This document shows, in pieces, positions 7,993 to 16,078 of a stretch of 64,000 nt of DNA. The notes below the pieces were generated by a model. The model did not search any database. It had not been told where the DNA came from and worked only from the letters and a program-made list of their open reading frames with translations. The DNA is from Desulfonatronospira sp964577315 (GTDB lineage: Bacteria > Desulfobacterota > Desulfovibrionia > Desulfovibrionales > Desulfonatronovibrionaceae): the NCBI GenBank assembly GCA_964577315.1, contig CAZNYT010000001.1, forward strand, positions 32,175 to 96,174, read 5' to 3'. A program made the position numbers and the translations under genes. Within the stretch, counting starts at the first letter, position 1; every line of letters begins with the position of its first letter.

Positions 7993-8695
7993 CCTTGGAA
8001 AACTTGGGGCTGGCAGGAACCGTGTTGCTAGGCGGTTTTTTTTTGCTTTCTTCTCTCAGTTTCGCTTTGCAGTTAACTTGGGGATGCTAGAAAGACCCTT
8101 GGTGGTAGGATTTTTTTTGATCCTGCTCACCGGGGAAACCTTCCCCACTCTGTATCTGGCCATCTTTTTCGAACTGCTGTGGCTGGATCTAATACCTGTA
8201 GGCACCTTTATCCCTCCCAATGCCATTTTTTCCCTGGTAGCATCAGTTCTGCTCATGCATTTCTTTCAGCTGGAGGGGACCGGGGAACTCTTCCTATTGG
8301 TTCTGCTGACCCTGCCAGGTGCGTATTTAATGGCCAGGCTGGAGGGATGGGAAAGGGTGCGGCAGAATAGAAACTACAATCTTATCCTGCGTCAAAGCAG
8401 GGACAAGTGGGGAAATTTTCAGCCCGAAAAAATGATTTGGCGCTCCTTAGCCGGTTCTTTGGCAAACAAGCTGGCCGGCGCTAGTATCGGGATTTATCTC
8501 TTGAGCCTGATTTTCCCTCTCCTGAACAACCTGCTGGTTCTGGATCCCAAGCTGGACTGGCACCATCTGATCTTGGCATCCAGCATCAGCGGTCTGGCCG
8601 CATTGAGGGTGAAAAAGGCCTATGCCTCTCTTATCATGGGCATGACGCTGATTGTTTTATTTTTAATCTGGCAGCAATGGATAGGTATAGGTTAG
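7986..8695 (+). CDS. PTS mannose-family EIIC component, with apparent -1 frameshift
   Basis: Membrane permease subunit of the mannose PTS. ATG 7986 overlaps the EIIB end and opens a plausible EIIC N-terminus (MVALENLGLAGTVLLGGF), but that frame stops at 8088-8090 after 34 codons. The rest of the protein, with ERPLVVGFF, FELLWLDLIPVGT and hydrophobic segments to 8695, is in the -1 frame. The two can be joined in a run of nine T at 8036-8044 (T TTT TTT is a slippery string), giving about 236 residues. The downstream frame also runs upstream to 7898, but that part reads as non-membrane sequence inside EIIB. Sequencing error, true mutation and programmed slippage are all open. No EIID follows. 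Confidence 0.75.
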
Positions 8696-8715
8696 CCACA
8701 CGATCCTGCCGGATA

Positions 8716-8745
8716 GCAACTGCAAAAAGTCCTTTTTGCAGTTGC
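8716..8745 (+). terminator. Long perfect hairpin after EIIC
   Basis: A perfect 14-bp inverted repeat (GCAACTGCAAAAAG at 8716-8729 and its complement at 8732-8745) with a two-base centre lies 20 bp after the EIIC stop. There is no T tract after it, but the 3' arm itself contains five T. It stands between convergent genes and could terminate both. Parts of it recur nearby: CTTTTTGCAG at 8814-8823 and ATCCTGCCGGA at 8703 and 8827. Confidence 0.5.
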
Positions 8746-8845
8746 AGGGGTCAGGAGTCAATGAAAACAAAGACTCATGAGTTTGATTTATTGCTGAATT
8801 ATTCACAATCCGACTTTTTGCAGGCGTATCCTGCCGGAGATACTT

Positions 8846-9148
8846 TTATTCGTCTATCCCGATCACCTGCTCCACCGGCAAAACAGCCGCCCGCAGATGG
8901 TTGTGGGCCTTTTTCCTTTCCCTGAAGGACTGCAAACGGTCCAGGACTCCCTGGAGCCTCTCATCCGGGACCAAGGCCTGCATCACTGTCACGCTCCCCG
9001 GAAAAACCTGGCTCCCATAGTGCTTTCCGTCCTGGTCTAGGCCCTCCATCATGGGGTAACGGACAAAATCTTCCACCCCTTCCTCATCCAGTATTTCTTC
9101 CACCTGGTCCGTATACTCGAAACGGAAACTTATATGCACAAGCTTCAT
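8846..9148 (-). CDS. Small PII-like protein of an RND efflux operon
   Basis: A soluble protein of 100 residues, last gene of the efflux operon. It begins MKLVHISFRFEY and continues with an acidic helix (DQVEEILDEEGVEDFVRYP), a glycine- and charge-rich middle (GLDQDGKHYGSQVFPG) and a strand reading TVMQALVPDERLQGVLDRLQSFRE. This beta-alpha-beta order with a central loop resembles PII-like ferredoxin-fold proteins often encoded beside RND pumps; ligand and function are unknown, and the assignment is by pattern only. ATG 9148 is chosen; an upstream TTG at 9154 is in frame. The RND stop is two bases upstream. Confidence 0.55.
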   Translation of the reverse strand: MKLVHISFRFEYTDQVEEILDEEGVEDFVRYPMMEGLDQDGKHYGSQVFPGSVTVMQALVPDERLQGVLDRLQSFRERKKAHNHLRAAVLPVEQVIGIDE

Positions 9149-9150
9149 GA

Positions 9151-12100
9151 TCAACCCTTTGCTGCTTTGGGCTTTTTGCCGAACAGCCTCATTATAAAGT
9201 TCTGCAACTGGTCAAACAGGGTGTACACCACTGGAATAACTATCAAGGTCAAGGCGCTGGCGGAAAACAGGCCGAAAATCACGGCTACGCCCAAGGGAGC
9301 CCTGGCCTCGCCCCCGGCGCCATAACCCAAGGCAATGGGCGTAATCCCTATGATAGTGGAAAGAGCGGTCATTATAACCGGCCTAAACCGCTCCCGGGCC
9401 GCTTCCTGCGCCGCCTGGACCGGTGTTTTTCCCCTGGCCTTCAGGACGTTGGTATAATCCACCAGCAGAATGGCGTTCTTGGTCACCAGCCCCATGAGCA
9501 TGATCAGGCCGATAAAAGCATATACGGTAAAATCCAGGCCTGTGAGCCACAAGGAGCCGAAAGCCCCCACGGTGACCAGCGGCAGGGCGCTCATGATGGT
9601 CAGGGGGTAAATAAAGGACTCGAACTGGGCAGAAAGAATAAGGAAAATAAATACAATAGCGAAAATAATGGCAATGGTCAGATAGTAAAAGGATTCCTCA
9701 AAGTCCTCGGACATGCCTGCCATCTGATAATCCGCACCTGCAGGCAGCTCAGCCTCCAGATACTGTTCCAGCTCATCCACAGCATCTCCCAGGGCCACTC
9801 CCGGCGGGGTATTAGCGGAAATCGTGGCCGAACGTAACCGGTCAAAGCGATGAATCTCGGTAGGTCCTATGGTTTCCTCCAGGTGAACCAGGTTATCCAG
9901 GGAGACCAATCCTTCTCCCTGGTTGCGCACGTATACCTTGTGCAGATCATCAGGGGTTAGCTCTCCCCGGCCCAGGACCTCGGGAATCACCTCGTAGCGC
10001 TTGGCCTCCCGGTCAATGTGGGAAATGTCGATCTCCCCGTACAAATACTGCAGGGTCCGGGAAATATCCGTGGCTGAAACCCCCATTTCCGCAGCCTTTT
10101 CCCGGTCGATCCGGACCCCTACCTGGGGACGGTTCAGCTCTAGATTGGTGCGCACTCCCACATACAGATCCGGCCTCTCCTGCATCCACTCCATAATCCT
10201 TTCCTGCATTCGGTCCAGCTCTTCCAGGTCCGGATTCTGCAGGACCACTTCCACCGGAGATCCCCGCGGACCGCCACCACCTGTATCCCGAACAAAGGCC
10301 CGGCCGTCCGGGATCTCAGCCAAACGCTGCCGGTACTGCTGCATTATCTCGCTTTGATGCATATCCCGGTCTTCCCTCGGGGTCAGAGTAACAAAGGCTA
10401 TACCCTCGTGGGGATGCCCTGGCCCGCCTCCCCGGCTCAGGCCTACCCCCAGGAACTGATGGCTGACGTAAGGGTCCTCTGCCAGCAGCCTTTCAATCTT
10501 GCTAGCGAATTTATCCGTTTCCCCGATAGTGGCACCCACAGGGGTCTCGAACATAAGCGCGAATGCTTCCCGGTCCTCATCAGGCATGAATTCCCTGGAG
10601 GTGTCCCAAAAGGCCAGAATCCCGACTCCAAAAGCCAAGAGCCCGATAAACACTACCAACCCACGTCTCTTGAAGGCCCGCCCCAAGATCCAAGCATAAG
10701 CGCTTTCCAGCTTGTTCAGATGCCTTTCGGACATCTGGAACAAAAAGCCCTTTCTTTCCTTGTACTTCAGAATCCGGGAACAGAGCATGGGGGTCAAGGT
10801 CAGGGCCACCAGGGTGGAGGCAAAAACAGTGGCTGCCACGGTCAACCCGAACTCAAAGAAAAATCGCCCGATCATGCCCCCGGTAAAGGCCACCGGAATG
10901 AACACTGCTCCCAGGGACAGGGAGTTGGCTATGGTGGGAAAGGCCATCTCCGTAGTTCCCACCCTGGCCGCGGGAACTGCATCCGCTCCATGCTCCATGT
11001 GCCGAAAGTTGCGCTCCAGGATAACTATGGCGTCATCCACCACTATCCCGATCACCAAAATCATGGCTAGCAGGGTCAAAACGTTGATGCTAAAGCCCAG
11101 AACATTGATAACTGCCAGGCCGGCAAGCAAAGACGTGGGTATGGCCAGTCCCACAATCAGGGTTCCCCGAACGCTGCGCAGGAAAAAGAGGACCACCAGC
11201 ACCACCATGGAAGCGGCAATGGCGATAGTTGTCTGCAGGTCCCAGATATTCTCCTCTATGAATTCCGAGCCGTCCATGGCTAGCTGGTACTGCAGACCGG
11301 GCGGAAAATCCTTTTCCAACTCCTGCATCGTGGTTCGGGCGTCCTCTGCCAGGTCCACCAAATTGGCCCCGCTCTGACGCACTATACCCAGGCCCACAGT
11401 GGGTTCCCCGGAAAAGCGGGCCAATCGCCTGTCCGATTCCACCCCGTCCACGGCTTGGCCTACATCTGAAAGACGCACCGGGGACCCGCCCCGGTGGGCT
11501 ATAACCAGATCATTGAAAGGCTCCGCCTCAGAAAAACGGGCTTGGGTACGGATGGTGAATTCCCGGGTCAATCCCTCCACCCGGCCGGAAGGGATATCCA
11601 CGTTTTCCTGCTGAACAGTATGTACCACCTCCTGTACGGTCAGGCCGTGGGCTGCGATAAGCTCCGGATCCAGGCTGAGACGCACTGCGTACTCCTGGGC
11701 CCCGCCCACGATAACCCGGCCCACCCCTCTCAGGGTCTCCAGCCTGGGCTTGAGCACATTCTCGGCATATTCGGACTTGCGGGTATCGCTCCAGCGCTCG
11801 TCCCCGCGCAAGGCAAACCACATTATGGGGCTGGCATCCATGTCCATCTTGCGCACCACCGGTGATTCGGCATCCTGAGGCAGATGCCGCCTGGCCCGCT
11901 CCACAGCGTCCCGCACGTCCTGGGCTGCCAGGTCCTGGTCCCTCCAGAGCTCGAATTCGGCCATAATGCTGGCGGATTGCTGCTCTGCAGTGGAAATTAG
12001 CTGGTCCAACCCCTCAATAGTATTCAGCTCCTCTTCCAGGGGCTCAACCACCTCCTGCTCCACTACTTCCGGGGCTGCCCCAGGCAGAACCACCATTACA

Positions 12101-12234
12101 CTGACCACTGGGAAATCCACGTCCGGATTTTCCCGCACCGGCATCTGGGTAAAGCCGAATACGCCGAAGATGGCTATCACCAGAAATAAAACTATGGTAA
12201 GTACCGGCCTGCGGATACAAAGATTCCAGATCAC
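9151..12234 (-). CDS. RND-family efflux transporter, inner-membrane pump (AcrB/HAE1-like)
   Basis: Proton-driven pump of 1027 residues, the usual length. The N-terminus (NLCIRRPVLTIVLFLVIAIFG) forms TM1. Two large periplasmic loops (about 35-330 and 540-850) alternate with two groups of membrane segments. TM4 carries the proton-relay pair Asp400-Asp401 in GIVVDDAIVILERN. The repeat-like FGLTVAATVFASTLVALTLTPMLCS block and the late VTKNAILLVDYTN block are classic HAE-RND. Substrates may be amphiphilic drugs, detergents or solvents. It lies directly after the adaptor gene (5 bp); no outer-membrane TolC-like gene is in the operon. Confidence 0.96.
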   Translation of the reverse strand: MIWNLCIRRPVLTIVLFLVIAIFGVFGFTQMPVRENPDVDFPVVSVMVVLPGAAPEVVEQEVVEPLEEELNTIEGLDQLISTAEQQSASIMAEFELWRDQDLAAQDVRDAVERARRHLPQDAESPVVRKMDMDASPIMWFALRGDERWSDTRKSEYAENVLKPRLETLRGVGRVIVGGAQEYAVRLSLDPELIAAHGLTVQEVVHTVQQENVDIPSGRVEGLTREFTIRTQARFSEAEPFNDLVIAHRGGSPVRLSDVGQAVDGVESDRRLARFSGEPTVGLGIVRQSGANLVDLAEDARTTMQELEKDFPPGLQYQLAMDGSEFIEENIWDLQTTIAIAASMVVLVVLFFLRSVRGTLIVGLAIPTSLLAGLAVINVLGFSINVLTLLAMILVIGIVVDDAIVILERNFRHMEHGADAVPAARVGTTEMAFPTIANSLSLGAVFIPVAFTGGMIGRFFFEFGLTVAATVFASTLVALTLTPMLCSRILKYKERKGFLFQMSERHLNKLESAYAWILGRAFKRRGLVVFIGLLAFGVGILAFWDTSREFMPDEDREAFALMFETPVGATIGETDKFASKIERLLAEDPYVSHQFLGVGLSRGGGPGHPHEGIAFVTLTPREDRDMHQSEIMQQYRQRLAEIPDGRAFVRDTGGGGPRGSPVEVVLQNPDLEELDRMQERIMEWMQERPDLYVGVRTNLELNRPQVGVRIDREKAAEMGVSATDISRTLQYLYGEIDISHIDREAKRYEVIPEVLGRGELTPDDLHKVYVRNQGEGLVSLDNLVHLEETIGPTEIHRFDRLRSATISANTPPGVALGDAVDELEQYLEAELPAGADYQMAGMSEDFEESFYYLTIAIIFAIVFIFLILSAQFESFIYPLTIMSALPLVTVGAFGSLWLTGLDFTVYAFIGLIMLMGLVTKNAILLVDYTNVLKARGKTPVQAAQEAARERFRPVIMTALSTIIGITPIALGYGAGGEARAPLGVAVIFGLFSASALTLIVIPVVYTLFDQLQNFIMRLFGKKPKAAKG

Positions 12235-12239
12235 TTAAA

Positions 12240-13511
12240 TCATCCTCCATGCCCTGTTGTTTGACGGGCTTCCATATCGCTCAACGGCTCCGTCCCGGAA
12301 GGCCGCTCATCCCAGGAAGTGGCCCAGTCCGCATCCAGCTCTTGCACAATATTAACCCTGGCCCCTTCTTCCAATTCCATGTGCCCGGACTTGACCACAA
12401 TATCGCCGTGGTCCAGGCCACGAACTATTTCCACCAGACCAGGTCTGCGCAAGCCTATCTCTACGTTTCTACCCTGGACCCTTTCTTCATCTTTATCCAC
12501 AGTATAAACCATATACCCCTCCCGGGTGGAAACCAGGGCCTGCTCCGGCACCACCAGGGCATCATCCCGCTCTCCCAGAACTAGGCTGGACTGGGCGAAA
12601 AAACCGGGCTTTAGCTTGTGATCCGGGTTATCGATGGTGGCCCTAACCCTGAACTTGCGGGTGGACTCGTCTATGGAGGGGCTAATGTATCTTACTTTGC
12701 CCTTGAAATACTGTTCCGGGTAGGCAGCCACCCGGACCCGGACCTCTTGGTCCAGGGAAGCGCGGGCAGCATGTCTTTCCGGTACAAAGAAGGAAATCTC
12801 CAGGGGATGGGTCTGGTACATGACTGTCAGAGTTTCACCCTGATTAACAAAGGTTCCCGGGTCCACCAGGCGCTCAGATATATATCCATCGAACGGGGCG
12901 CGGATGGTGGTATCCTCCATTTCCTCCTGGATATGTTCCACTTCCGCCCTGAGCCGGCGAGTCTCGGCACGTGCCGATTCCAGGTCCGTTCGCACCTGCT
13001 CATACTCTTCTTCTGAGACCACTTCCTGCTCGTGCAGCATTGAAAAACGCTCGTAATTGCGCCTGATGTTCTGCAGCCTGGCCCGGGCTTCTTCCAATGC
13101 GGCCTGTTGAGCGGCTAAACGTCGCAACAGTTTTTGTTGCTCTATCTCGAACAAGAGCTGGTTTTTATTTACGAAATTTCCTTCCTGAAAATGTGTGGCT
13201 TTGATTCTGCCCCTGGCTTCAGGTTTGATCTCCACCCTTTGTACCGCCTCCAAAGAACCTACTCCGCGCACAGTATCCAGCAGGGTAAGGTGGGTCGCTG
13301 GTGCTATCTCCACAGCAATAGCACGTTCCTGGTCCGGTCCTGGCTCCTCTTTTTCCTGCTCCTCCATTTGCAAATACACCCCGCCTGCTGCAGCAAGCAA
13401 CAAAATCACGAAAAGCCACGGGCTCAAGATACGTTGCCTGAGCCTCTTTCCCGGCTTCTGTTCCGGCTGTTCCTGCGAGGCGTCGGAATTATTAGCTTTG
13501 CTATTATCCAT
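12240..13511 (-). CDS. RND efflux periplasmic adaptor (membrane fusion protein)
   Basis: Links the RND pump to an outer-membrane channel. The chosen start is ATG 13511, with AGGAG about nine bases upstream; an in-frame GTG at 13535 lacks one. The 423 residues begin with a cytoplasmic tail, then one membrane anchor (about 32-48, LFVILLLAAAGGVYLQ), so it is anchored rather than lipidated. A first half-lipoyl motif, a long alpha-hairpin (heptads such as LEEARARLQNIRRNYERF), the second half-lipoyl motif (TTIRAPFDGYISERLVDPG) and a beta-barrel follow in HlyD order. The pump gene follows at 5 bp. Confidence 0.94.
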   Translation of the reverse strand: MDNSKANNSDASQEQPEQKPGKRLRQRILSPWLFVILLLAAAGGVYLQMEEQEKEEPGPDQERAIAVEIAPATHLTLLDTVRGVGSLEAVQRVEIKPEARGRIKATHFQEGNFVNKNQLLFEIEQQKLLRRLAAQQAALEEARARLQNIRRNYERFSMLHEQEVVSEEEYEQVRTDLESARAETRRLRAEVEHIQEEMEDTTIRAPFDGYISERLVDPGTFVNQGETLTVMYQTHPLEISFFVPERHAARASLDQEVRVRVAAYPEQYFKGKVRYISPSIDESTRKFRVRATIDNPDHKLKPGFFAQSSLVLGERDDALVVPEQALVSTREGYMVYTVDKDEERVQGRNVEIGLRRPGLVEIVRGLDHGDIVVKSGHMELEEGARVNIVQELDADWATSWDERPSGTEPLSDMEARQTTGHGG

Positions 13512-13827
13512 ATTTATGATCTCCTGGTTAACCAAGGTTGCGTTGATTAATCCTATAAATTAGTTACTGGGTGTTCTACCGTTATGCCCCTACGTATTTA
13601 TTATTTTACATGCTCCCCGGACAGTCAAAAGTTCTCGTGCAACACCTTGAATTTATTGCATTTTTCAAAATATCAATCATTCGGATGTTCTTAGGACATA
13701 AACCTTTAAAATCATGAAGCTTTTTTTCTTCAACAATTAACAATTAACTGATAACTTTTAACTCTCAAGATGCTCCGTGCCCCTAAAATTCCATAACACA
13801 ATCTAGAATCCCAGGATACCTGAATTC
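13512..13827 (-). other. Gene-free region between tetR and the efflux genes
   Basis: 316 bp, AT-rich, with no credible reading frame. It holds TTAAAATCATGA (13706-13717) and a 23-base AT-rich block (13746-13768) that recur together at 60248-60303. At 13817-13840 a 12-base unit, TACCTGAATTCC, is repeated exactly in tandem across the tetR stop codon. No second copy of the tetR palindrome was found here, so separate control of the efflux genes from this gap is not evident. Confidence 0.6.
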
Positions 13828-14433
13828 CTACCTGAATTCCAGAATCCCATACAAAATAACATCCAGGATTTCCTCGGCTTGCTCCTCCCCCGACCTCAAA
13901 TCCCCGGTAAAATAGGCGGTAAAAATGGTTCCGTACATCAGGGAGTTGAAGATATCTATTATCCGGTCCACCGACATCTCGCGGATCTGGCCCTGCTCCA
14001 TGAGGCCTTGGAACAGGTTACGCCATCTTGGGGTGTTGGCCTCGCGGTATACAAAATAAGTGGGCTTCTTGCGATCCTTGAATTCGCTGCGTTCCTGGAT
14101 AAAAAGCTCGATTATCTCCGGGTTGTGGTAAAAATAATTCAGATAAGCCTGCAGGGCCTTTCTTACCTGCTGCCAAGGGTCCTGAACATTTTGAACGGCT
14201 GTATCTATCCGGGTTTTCAAATTTTGCATCCCCTGATCCACAGCAGCCATGAACAAAGCCTCTTTGCTGGGAAAATAGCGGTAGATGGTACCCTTGCCAA
14301 TATTCAGATCCTCAGCAATGTATTGTACATCGGTCTGGCGATAACCGTACCTGGCAAAGATCCTGGTGGCTGCCTCCAAAATCTCAGTCTTGCGGCGCAC
14401 GGTCAGCTCGTTGTTCATGCATTGCTTGCTCAA
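13828..14433 (-). CDS. TetR-family transcriptional regulator
   Basis: DNA-binding repressor of 201 residues. The N-terminal helix-turn-helix region reads EAATRIFARYGYRQTDVQYIAEDLNIGKGTIYRYFPSKEALF, a clear TetR motif at about 18-60; the rest is a helical ligand-binding and dimer domain. The start is taken as TTG 14433 because AGGAGGG lies seven bases upstream; ATG 14418 is the alternative. It precedes the efflux adaptor on the same strand, so it most likely controls the pump. A 34-bp palindrome covers its own promoter, suggesting autoregulation. Confidence 0.93.
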   Translation of the reverse strand: MSKQCMNNELTVRRKTEILEAATRIFARYGYRQTDVQYIAEDLNIGKGTIYRYFPSKEALFMAAVDQGMQNLKTRIDTAVQNVQDPWQQVRKALQAYLNYFYHNPEIIELFIQERSEFKDRKKPTYFVYREANTPRWRNLFQGLMEQGQIREMSVDRIIDIFNSLMYGTIFTAYFTGDLRSGEEQAEEILDVILYGILEFR

Positions 14434-14446
14434 GCTAACACCCTCC

Positions 14447-14508
14447 TGCTTAGGTGACGGACTCGTCCGTCACCTAAGCAAAGTAAACGCTTATATGATT
14501 CCAGTCAA
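14447..14508 (-). promoter_or_regulatory. Promoter and palindromic operator of tetR
   Basis: On the minus strand a TTGACT (-35, 14503-14508) and TACTTT (-10, 14480-14485) are separated by 17 bp. Immediately downstream, over the expected transcript start, is a perfect palindrome with 16-base arms around a two-base centre (14447-14480; core GTGACGGAC-TC-GTCCGTCAC). Position and symmetry fit a TetR operator that blocks its own transcription. The tetR ribosome site (14441-14447) touches its edge. Binding is inferred. Confidence 0.7.
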
Positions 14509-14635
14509 GAAAAACCCTCTTGCCAGGCACTTAAAAAATGCTGCGCACGCCATTCCCTGACAAGAAGAGATAATTATGGCTGTCCGCCCCCTTAAAATTT
14601 TAAAAGTAAGGATAACTATTATTATGAAGGTGCAG

Positions 14636-14669
14636 TAAAAAAGGGTTATAGCACCTAAGCTATAACCCT
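14636..14669 (-). terminator. Rho-independent terminator of tRNA-Lys
   Basis: On the minus strand, 13 bases past the CCA end, an 11-bp perfect stem (14642-14652 with 14659-14669) and a six-base loop are followed by a run of six T (14636-14641). This is a textbook intrinsic terminator for the tRNA transcript. Confidence 0.88.
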
Positions 14670-14681
14670 GGAATGTCCTGC

Positions 14682-14757
14682 TGGTGGGCCACCAAGGACT
14701 CGAACCTTGAACCTCCTGATTAAGAGTCAGTTGCTCTGCCAGTTGAGCTAGTGGCCC
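14682..14757 (-). tRNA. tRNA-Lys, anticodon CUU
   Basis: 76 nucleotides on the minus strand with encoded CCA. Acceptor stem GGGCCAC pairs with GTGGCCC; the D arm is AGCTCAACTGGCAGAGCA; the anticodon loop CTCTTAA gives CTT at 34-36 for the AAG codon; the T arm contains GGTTCGAGTCC. All arms pair well. It has its own promoter-like sequence upstream and terminator downstream, so it is a single-gene unit. Confidence 0.97.
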
Positions 14758-14815
14758 TTAGCACAATGTGCTAAAAACAATATTTTTTGTTAAAATTATT
14801 ATTTCTCGTTGTCAA
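14758..14815 (-). promoter_or_regulatory. Promoter and leader palindrome of tRNA-Lys
   Basis: On the minus strand a perfect -35 TTGACA (14810-14815) is 17 bp from a weak -10, TAACAA (14787-14792). The leader next to the mature tRNA end contains the palindrome TTAGCACA-A-TGTGCTAA (14758-14774), which could fold in the precursor or be a protein site. Confidence 0.5.
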
Positions 14816-14971
14816 GATTAAAACTGTTGTTGGGGCAAGCTCCTTTCTTCACCCTGAGAAAGCTTCGACACCCCTGTCCAGGAACACCCTACACCCCCCT
14901 GAATCCAGCCAATTGACCCGGGTGCAGCTGTTTGCTAGCGAATAAAACTAGACACTTTGAACAGAGGCACA

Positions 14972-16075
14972 ATGACAACCTCCCCGAAAATATACATTGC
15001 AAGCGCTGATTATGACGATTCCCTAGACGCTGTTGTAGAGGAAATTTTCCAGGCATTTCCCCGTCAGCGGCGGGACAAGCTGGTCTTGGTCAAGCCCAAC
15101 ATCCTGGGTCCGCACCACCCGGAAAGGGCAGTAACCACCCACCCTGCACTGGTCAAAAGCGTGGTCAAGGCCCTTTGGAAACAAGGCGCTCGGGTCTTGG
15201 TGGGTGATAATCCTGGCATGGGAGGCTATGGCCGGGTGGAAAAATCCGCACGAAAATCTGGCATCCTGGAATGCGCAGGCGAGTGTTTTACCAATTTGGG
15301 TCACAGCCCAGTCCGCCAAGAAATAAGCTCCCGCCTTTTCACCCGGGCCACTATATCCAGGCAAATCCTGGAGGTGGATGAAATCGTTAACCTGCCCAAG
15401 CTCAAGACCCATTCCCTGACCGTACTTACCGGTGCAATCAAGAACACCTTTGGATACGTGGTGGGCGCGGACAAAATGCAGATCCACGCTTGTTGCCCGA
15501 GCCCCACTCAGTTTTCCCGGGGACTGGTGGATATTTACCGGGTGCGACCGCCCGAGCTAAGCATCATGGACGCTATCCTGGCCATGCAGGGCAACGGTCC
15601 GTCCAACGGGGAACCGGTTTACCTGGGCAGGATTCTGGCCTCGGACAACGCGGTTTCCCTGGATGCTGCCGCCTTGCACCTGCTAGGGGAAAATCCGACC
15701 CGCATACTTCACCTGAACGAAGCCGCCCGCATGGGACTCGGAGATCTCGACCCCGCCCGGATGAACGTCCAGGGAGATCTAACACCTGTAAAGGGGTTCA
15801 GCTTCCCCGGGACCTTCATCCCAGGGCTGGCGGGGCTGGTCATGAACCGCTACCTCTCCAGGTGGACCAATTGCCTGCCCCAGGTAATAAAAGAGCGCTG
15901 TGTATCATGCGGGGTATGCACGGACCACTGCCCGGTAGGGGCCATGCGCATGGGCCCCAAGGGGCCGGAGCTCAACCAGGACCACTGCATAAGCTGTTAT
16001 TGCTGTCAGGAAATGTGCCCGGAAAACGCCATCAAGCTCTCGAGCAGAGTCCTGCGCTGGCTGGGGAGGGGCTGA
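14972..16075 (+). CDS. DUF362 protein with C-terminal 4Fe-4S ferredoxin domain
   Basis: Protein of 367 residues with two parts. About residues 1-280 form a DUF362 domain (LVKPNILGPHHPERAVTTHPALVKSVV and the GAIKNTFGYVVGADKMQ block), a family of unknown reaction. The last 70 residues are a bacterial ferredoxin with CVSCGVCTDHCP and CISCYCCQEMCP, ligating two 4Fe-4S clusters. No signal peptide is seen, so it is probably cytoplasmic. ATG 14972 is preferred over the in-frame TTG 14957, because only the former has a nearby AGAGG. It is single and convergent with the ABC genes, three bases apart. Confidence 0.85.
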   Translation: MTTSPKIYIASADYDDSLDAVVEEIFQAFPRQRRDKLVLVKPNILGPHHPERAVTTHPALVKSVVKALWKQGARVLVGDNPGMGGYGRVEKSARKSGILECAGECFTNLGHSPVRQEISSRLFTRATISRQILEVDEIVNLPKLKTHSLTVLTGAIKNTFGYVVGADKMQIHACCPSPTQFSRGLVDIYRVRPPELSIMDAILAMQGNGPSNGEPVYLGRILASDNAVSLDAAALHLLGENPTRILHLNEAARMGLGDLDPARMNVQGDLTPVKGFSFPGTFIPGLAGLVMNRYLSRWTNCLPQVIKERCVSCGVCTDHCPVGAMRMGPKGPELNQDHCISCYCCQEMCPENAIKLSSRVLRWLGRG

Positions 16076-16078
16076 AAA

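Noticed and set aside
13817..13840. Exact 12-base tandem duplication across the tetR stop
   Set aside because: Real in sequence but short; most likely slippage without functional meaning.
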